Assembly (NCBI GenBank): GCA_017547265.1
Contig: JAFYQC010000071.1
Span: 1 to 19,912 of the forward strand
Direction: 5' to 3'
DNA: 19,912 nt
From: Kiritimatiellia bacterium
GTDB taxonomy: Bacteria > Verrucomicrobiota > Kiritimatiellia > RFP12 > UBA1067
Part shown: piece by piece, positions 16,646 to 19,912 of the stretch
Layout of the letters: each line of letters opens with the position of its first letter
How positions within the stretch are numbered: position 1 is the stretch's first letter
Position numbers and translations under genes: made by a program
Notes under the pieces: generated by a model
Told to the model about the DNA's origin: nothing
The model's database searches: none
The model's input: only the letters and a program-made list of their open reading frames with translations

Positions 16646-18742
16646 TCATTTAATTATGAGCACAAAACCCTTTGACGGATACAGGTATGCGCCGTCGGCA
16701 GTATACTTCACGCCCCAGCCGCCCGGGAAACGGGATGAAATTGCAAATTCTCCCGTGTAGCCGTTAGTCGCCTTGAATATCCTGTGCTCTCCTTCTTCGA
16801 GCGACGAGAGGCCGGACGCCTTCAGCGTCAGGCCGGAAATGTCCTGCTTGACGCCCTGCACCTCCAAAATTCCACACATGCTATCGTTTGCGGAAATCTC
16901 GAAGTCGCCACGAAGGTCGCACACCTGCTTGAATGTGATCGTCCCTGTTGCAGACGGGGCTATGGCGTTCGTGACGTGCACCTGAGTGCAGTTGCGGATT
17001 TCCCCGGCACCTTCCACGCGCCCTATCCACTGCACCGTGTCGCGCGCGGGAGACGCGTTGTCGTAGGTGTTTGCATCCACATATGCACCACTGCTACTTC
17101 CAAGACGGAGCGTCGTTCCAGAAGGAAGCGCGTTATCTGCGCGAAGTTGTATGCCGCCGTACTGCACGACAGTCGCGCCGTTGTAGCAGTTTGTCGTTAG
17201 GAGCACCATGTCGCCGCCCTGTATCTTGCAGATTCCGCCATCGTGTTCGGCATCGCTCATAAGCGGACGCCCCACATAAATAGGTTGCCCATTATCTGTG
17301 TTGAACACCGCACCCTTCTCGCCCACGAGGACTTTGACTTGTTCCCACTTCGCATCTGTCGGGGTCCCGAAAAAGTCAGTGCGTCCGGTTCTGGACTGGA
17401 TCGCACCACCGTTGAACCTGAATATTCCCATCGGATTGGCGACATCGCTAGCGAGTCCAAAATTGAGAGCCTTGATCATCCCGCCTTCTTCAAGATGGAT
17501 TTCGGCTCCGCTCTGCGTTCTGCTGACATGCATTGTACCCACGGAAAGTTCGCCACCATCCCCCACCGTCAGACGAGCAGGAGAACCATGTCCGTGCAAC
17601 CACGTGCAGTTGGATACCTGTATCTTGCTGTTATTCGTCACGGCGACATGACCATACGCTGACACTTGCACATAGCGGACCTGCGACGAATAAATCATAC
17701 CACCGGACATCTCCAGAACCCCCCTTTGGTCATCGTATGCGCCATAATCTTTATTACCATAGACATATAACGGCGCATCGGAGCCCACTCCAGAAGACTT
17801 GCCGCCTCCGACATACGTAACGCCGCTCGCGATGCGCAAACGGCCTGTGGTTCGCAGATGCCCGACAATGTTCGTCCGCCCCTCGCCAGGATCGAAGATC
17901 GTCGTTCCTCCCCAAGTTCCGGATATGGAGGTGAATGTGTTCGTGCTGAAAGCACAACCAGGCGAATTTTCAGATTTGATCAGGCTGTTTATCACGAAAT
18001 TCCTTGAAGCGCCTAGCCCCAAGGTGGAGTTTGCCGCAATCTTGATCGTACGGTTGTGGGCAAGCGCAACTTCGCTTTCGAAATAAAGCGTGGCAGTGCC
18101 GCTGTCCACGAAAATATTTTCCGTAGGACTTGCAGGTTCGGGTCCGAAACAGGAATCGCCGCTTGGAGCGAAAATGAAGTTTCCTCTAAGACGCGTTGAT
18201 GTCTGAGAGGATTCTGTTCCCATGAAATAGAACGTCTTGCTGCTGTTAATGCGAAAGCATGTGCCGACAAAATTTGGTCTGAGGCGAGGTGTCGATCCGC
18301 CGTTGACAGTCAGCTCTCCGGCAATGTCAATGTTTCCTCCCCGGATATCATGACTTTCAGACATGGTCATATTATTGACATACCGCGTTTCTCCGGAAGG
18401 TATTGTGATTATCGCTGACGTGATGTTGGGGAATACTGCATTGTTCGGCGATGACGCATTGTCAACCCACACGGAATTGACGGAGCCGTCGCTAAAGTTG
18501 AGCGAAGTCGTGTCCCAGCTGTTGTTGGCTGGACTCGTAAGCCATGTATATGTACCGCCATGCGCCGCCACAAACGCAGCCTCCACAAAGCACAATGCTG
18601 AAAACACAACACATATCCTTGTCGGTTTGTAGAGTAGAGCCCCACGCCTCGGCATTACCACCGGTGTAACTTCCCCCTCATCAAACCGTACGTGCGGATT
18701 TCCCGCATACAACTTTTCATCGGGTGCTTTTACTTTTGACAT
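16646..18742 (-). CDS. Secreted autotransporter-type beta-strand repeat protein with intron-derived N-terminus
   Basis: The 698-residue protein is low in charge and rich in Gly, Thr, Ser and Asn. It contains passenger-type beta-strand repeats, for example NCYNGATVVQYGGIQLRADN followed by ALPSGTTLRLGSSSGAYVDA, the autotransporter-associated repeat pattern. It ends GVKYTADGAYLYPSKGFVLIIK, with no C-terminal translocator barrel. A signal peptide (RICVVFSALCFVEAAFVAA) starts only at about residue 42. The first 39 residues are encoded by a group II intron 3' fragment (NPHVRFDEGEV, MPRRGALLY). The ATG at 18742 has a good AAGGA site, and ATG 18655 (M30) at MPRRG is an alternative. It is 12 bases after the regulator and 4 bases before the beta-helix gene. 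A surface glycan-binding or structural role is plausible. Confidence 0.8.
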   Translation of the reverse strand: MSKVKAPDEKLYAGNPHVRFDEGEVTPVVMPRRGALLYKPTRICVVFSALCFVEAAFVAAHGGTYTWLTSPANNSWDTTSLNFSDGSVNSVWVDNASSPNNAVFPNITSAIITIPSGETRYVNNMTMSESHDIRGGNIDIAGELTVNGGSTPRLRPNFVGTCFRINSSKTFYFMGTESSQTSTRLRGNFIFAPSGDSCFGPEPASPTENIFVDSGTATLYFESEVALAHNRTIKIAANSTLGLGASRNFVINSLIKSENSPGCAFSTNTFTSISGTWGGTTIFDPGEGRTNIVGHLRTTGRLRIASGVTYVGGGKSSGVGSDAPLYVYGNKDYGAYDDQRGVLEMSGGMIYSSQVRYVQVSAYGHVAVTNNSKIQVSNCTWLHGHGSPARLTVGDGGELSVGTMHVSRTQSGAEIHLEEGGMIKALNFGLASDVANPMGIFRFNGGAIQSRTGRTDFFGTPTDAKWEQVKVLVGEKGAVFNTDNGQPIYVGRPLMSDAEHDGGICKIQGGDMVLLTTNCYNGATVVQYGGIQLRADNALPSGTTLRLGSSSGAYVDANTYDNASPARDTVQWIGRVEGAGEIRNCTQVHVTNAIAPSATGTITFKQVCDLRGDFEISANDSMCGILEVQGVKQDISGLTLKASGLSSLEEGEHRIFKATNGYTGEFAISSRFPGGWGVKYTADGAYLYPSKGFVLIIK
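18629..18720 (-). mobile_element. 3' fragment of a group II intron (domain V and intron end)
   Basis: The minus strand at 18715-18683 folds as intron domain V. AAGTTGTAT pairs with GTACGGTTT to give a 9-bp lower helix, interrupted by the diagnostic two-base AC bulge. An upper GCGG/CCGC stem is closed by a GAAA-containing loop. The catalytic triad reads AGT instead of AGC, and the upper part is one base shorter than usual. Downstream, GATGAGGGGG and a terminal CTCTACTCTAC (ending at 18629) resemble the intron 3' end. No reverse transcriptase or 5' intron domains are nearby, so this is a truncated or decayed copy. Its 5' limit is not defined. Confidence 0.7.
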
Positions 18743-18754
18743 AGCGCTTCCTTT

Positions 18755-19506
18755 CTAATCTTCGTGTTTGTTCCTCTTTTTATGTAAAGCATTCTCCTCA
18801 CCTGGGATGTCGAGATACAGTTCGCAGGGCGGATGTCCGGGATAGGTGATGCGCTGGAGCATGAGCCGCAGCGCGACATCGCCAAGAAGCTCGCCGTGGG
18901 CAAGAAGCGAAGAAGACTTTTTCGCGGCAGACGTGGCGAAGGGAACTGGAACGCGACGACCATTGGCGAGAAAATTCACGCCAAGAATGTCGCACATCGT
19001 GCGCTTGGACGCAGCGTCGCCGCCAATCAGGATTACGGGAACATTCGCCTCGCGAAAGCGCGCAATCACTTCGCCGTTGAACTTCGCCTTGCCCTCAAGC
19101 GGCTCGAAGAATACGCCCGCGATTTTCTCGGCTACGCAGAGAGCTGCAAACGAAAGGATGTCGCCACTCGCCCATAACAGTGAATATCGCCCCCCCCCCC
19201 CGACTTTTTTGCACAGTTAGCAAGACCCGTGCAAAGCGCAGCGTGAAATGGCTTTTCGGTTTCGGGCAAAATCACGGCAAATGTGATCGGTTTTTTGACA
19301 ACGGGATACATCCCGCTTCCGATGCGGCACTCGGCAAAACCCGTCTGGACAAGATGCTGCAGGACGCGATTCGCCGTTGACCGCGCGATGCCGTGCTTCT
19401 TCATCAAAGCGCGGACGCTCGGCAGCGGACTGTCCGCTCCGTACTTTCCTTCGCCGATGTCCTTCTTCAGTTTCTCGGCGATTACGCTGGCCTTGTCTTT
19501 GGACAC
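18755..19506 (-). pseudogene. GntR-type HTH / LacI-type sensor regulator, frame-shifted at a G12 run
   Basis: A GTG start at 19506, with AAGGAAGG 7 bases upstream, opens a winged-helix GntR domain (residues 1-68: PLPSVRALMKKHGIARSTANRVLQ). A LacI/periplasmic-binding-type sensor domain follows (TFAVILPETEKPFHAALCTGLANCAKK). At a run of 12 G (19201-19190) the frame is lost and translation would stop at 19132. In the next frame the protein continues sensibly (RYSLLWASGDILSFAALCVA, then VPVILIGGDAASKRTMCDILGVN) to the TAG at 18755. A run of 10 or 13 G would restore one protein of about 250 residues. That is still shorter than typical GntR/LacI hybrids (about 350), with the middle of the sensor apparently missing. 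It heads the glycan operon and probably controls it. Confidence 0.75.
19190..19201 (-). repeat. Homopolymeric G12 tract inside regulator gene
   Basis: Twelve consecutive C on the plus strand (G in the coding sense) interrupt the sensor domain of the regulator. Twelve G leave the downstream sequence out of frame, whereas 10 or 13 would bring it into frame. Such tracts are classic sites of slipped-strand length changes, but also of sequencing or assembly error. Confidence 0.85.
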
Positions 19507-19530
19507 AGGTTTTCCTTCCTTGCGTTCGTA

Positions 19531-19560
19531 ATTATACTACACGACTCGTCGCAATGTCTA
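19531..19560 (-). promoter_or_regulatory. Promoter of the regulator and probably the whole glycan operon
   Basis: On the minus strand, -35 TAGACA (19560-19555) and a perfect -10 TATAAT (19536-19531) are separated by 18 bases. The spacer contains CGAC-GA-GTCG (19551-19542), a small inverted repeat that could be an operator. No other promoter is seen in the 12 bases before the next gene. Confidence 0.65.
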
Positions 19561-19562
19561 TG

Positions 19563-19594
19563 GTGTCCTATGACACTTTTTTTTTGGGGGGGGG
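19563..19594. repeat. Hairpin followed by T9-G9 homopolymer runs
   Basis: On the plus strand a short perfect hairpin GTGTC-CTAT-GACAC (19563-19576) is followed by nine T (19577-19585) and nine G (19586-19594). In the minus-strand sense, C9 and A9 follow directly after the TAG of the right-edge gene. The hairpin plus T9 resembles a weak terminator, but on the strand that carries no gene. The runs lie upstream of the operon promoter and could change length by slippage. Confidence 0.5.
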
Positions 19595-19912
19595 CTAAAG
19601 ATCCCTGAATTTGGAACCGTTGGACTCGGCGAGCGCGATAATGCGCATGGCCGTCGCGCCGATGCGCCAGCGGCGGTCGAGGTCGAGGAAGTAGAGTCCG
19701 CCCTCGCGCCTCAGGCATTTTGCGTCAACCGTCCTTTCAAGATGCTCCGCTGTCGCCGTATCTGAACAAGCGCGCGCCGCCGCCGCAAGGAATACGGACG
19801 CCACACACGCGGAAACTGGCTGTGGGTCGCAGCATCCATATCCGGCTCGCGTATCGTCTGCGGAATCAAGCCGCGACCAGTCAAGGCGTTCGCGGACGCG
19901 CCGCCAGAGCGC
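19595..19912 (-). CDS. Unrecognised protein, C-terminal 105 residues (cut by window edge)
   Basis: The frame is open from the right edge to the TAG at 19597-19595, giving 105 residues. It starts ALWRRVRERLDWSRLDSADD, includes GYGCCDPQPVSACV, a helical Ala-rich stretch (VFLAAAARACSDTATAEHLERT), and ends YFLDLDRRWRIGATAMRIIA followed by about ten residues. The composition is that of an ordinary helical, soluble protein, and the reading frame has good codon texture. I do not recognise the family. It lies upstream of the regulator promoter on the same strand and may belong to the same glycan-use region. Confidence 0.6.
   Translation of the reverse strand, partial: ALWRRVRERLDWSRLDSADDTRAGYGCCDPQPVSACVASVFLAAAARACSDTATAEHLERTVDAKCLRREGGLYFLDLDRRWRIGATAMRIIALAESNGSKFRDL

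Noticed and set aside
19563..19585. Plus-strand hairpin with T9 as a true terminator
   Set aside because: The stem is only 5 bp and no plus-strand gene precedes it, so it is recorded only as a repeat.

Overview
The window is dense and almost entirely coded on the minus strand. It looks like a moderately GC-rich, Gram-negative, anaerobic glycan degrader. The clues are a short cobalamin-dependent methionine synthase without the reactivation domain, FeoAB ferrous iron uptake, an outer-membrane beta-barrel, autotransporter-type beta-strand repeats, LamG and beta-helix secreted proteins, a CE15-like esterase, a GH78 rhamnosidase and a GntR/LacI-type regulator. My inference is a host-associated member of the Verrucomicrobiota/Lentisphaerota/Kiritimatiellota side of the PVC group. 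No rRNA, tRNA or CRISPR array was seen.

Left part (1-6720): the N-terminal part of an L-rhamnose/H+ symporter (RhaT) runs off the left edge with its own promoter. Upstream of it are a MetH-type methionine synthase and a predicted outer-membrane beta-barrel gene, in the same reading frame and separated by one TGA. Next come feoA, feoB and a 49-residue FeoB-associated Cys-rich membrane protein, forming an iron uptake operon with a visible promoter. Middle (6719-8384): a DUF4143-type AAA ATPase, followed by a 352-base non-coding stretch. That stretch holds its promoter, a series of AAATGATGCA-like direct repeats about 33 bases apart, and two small tandem duplications.

Right part (8385-19506): one long co-directional glycan-use operon. 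In order of transcription it carries a GntR/LacI-type regulator, a secreted beta-strand repeat protein, a secreted beta-helix protein, a CE15-like esterase, a GH78 alpha-L-rhamnosidase, a secreted endonuclease/exonuclease/phosphatase-fold lipoprotein and a LamG protein. Gaps are 4 to 25 bases or 4-base overlaps, except about 175 bases before the LamG start. A further unrecognised gene enters from the right edge. The secreted enzymes would attack a rhamnose- and probably uronate-containing polysaccharide. RhaT at the other end could import released rhamnose, although about 8 kb of unrelated genes separate them.

The most unusual features cluster at the head of the glycan operon. The regulator gene is frame-shifted at a run of 12 G and its sensor domain is shortened. 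Directly after it lies a 3' fragment of a group II intron with a recognisable domain V. The intron fragment is translated in frame into the N-terminus of the next secreted protein, just before its signal peptide.
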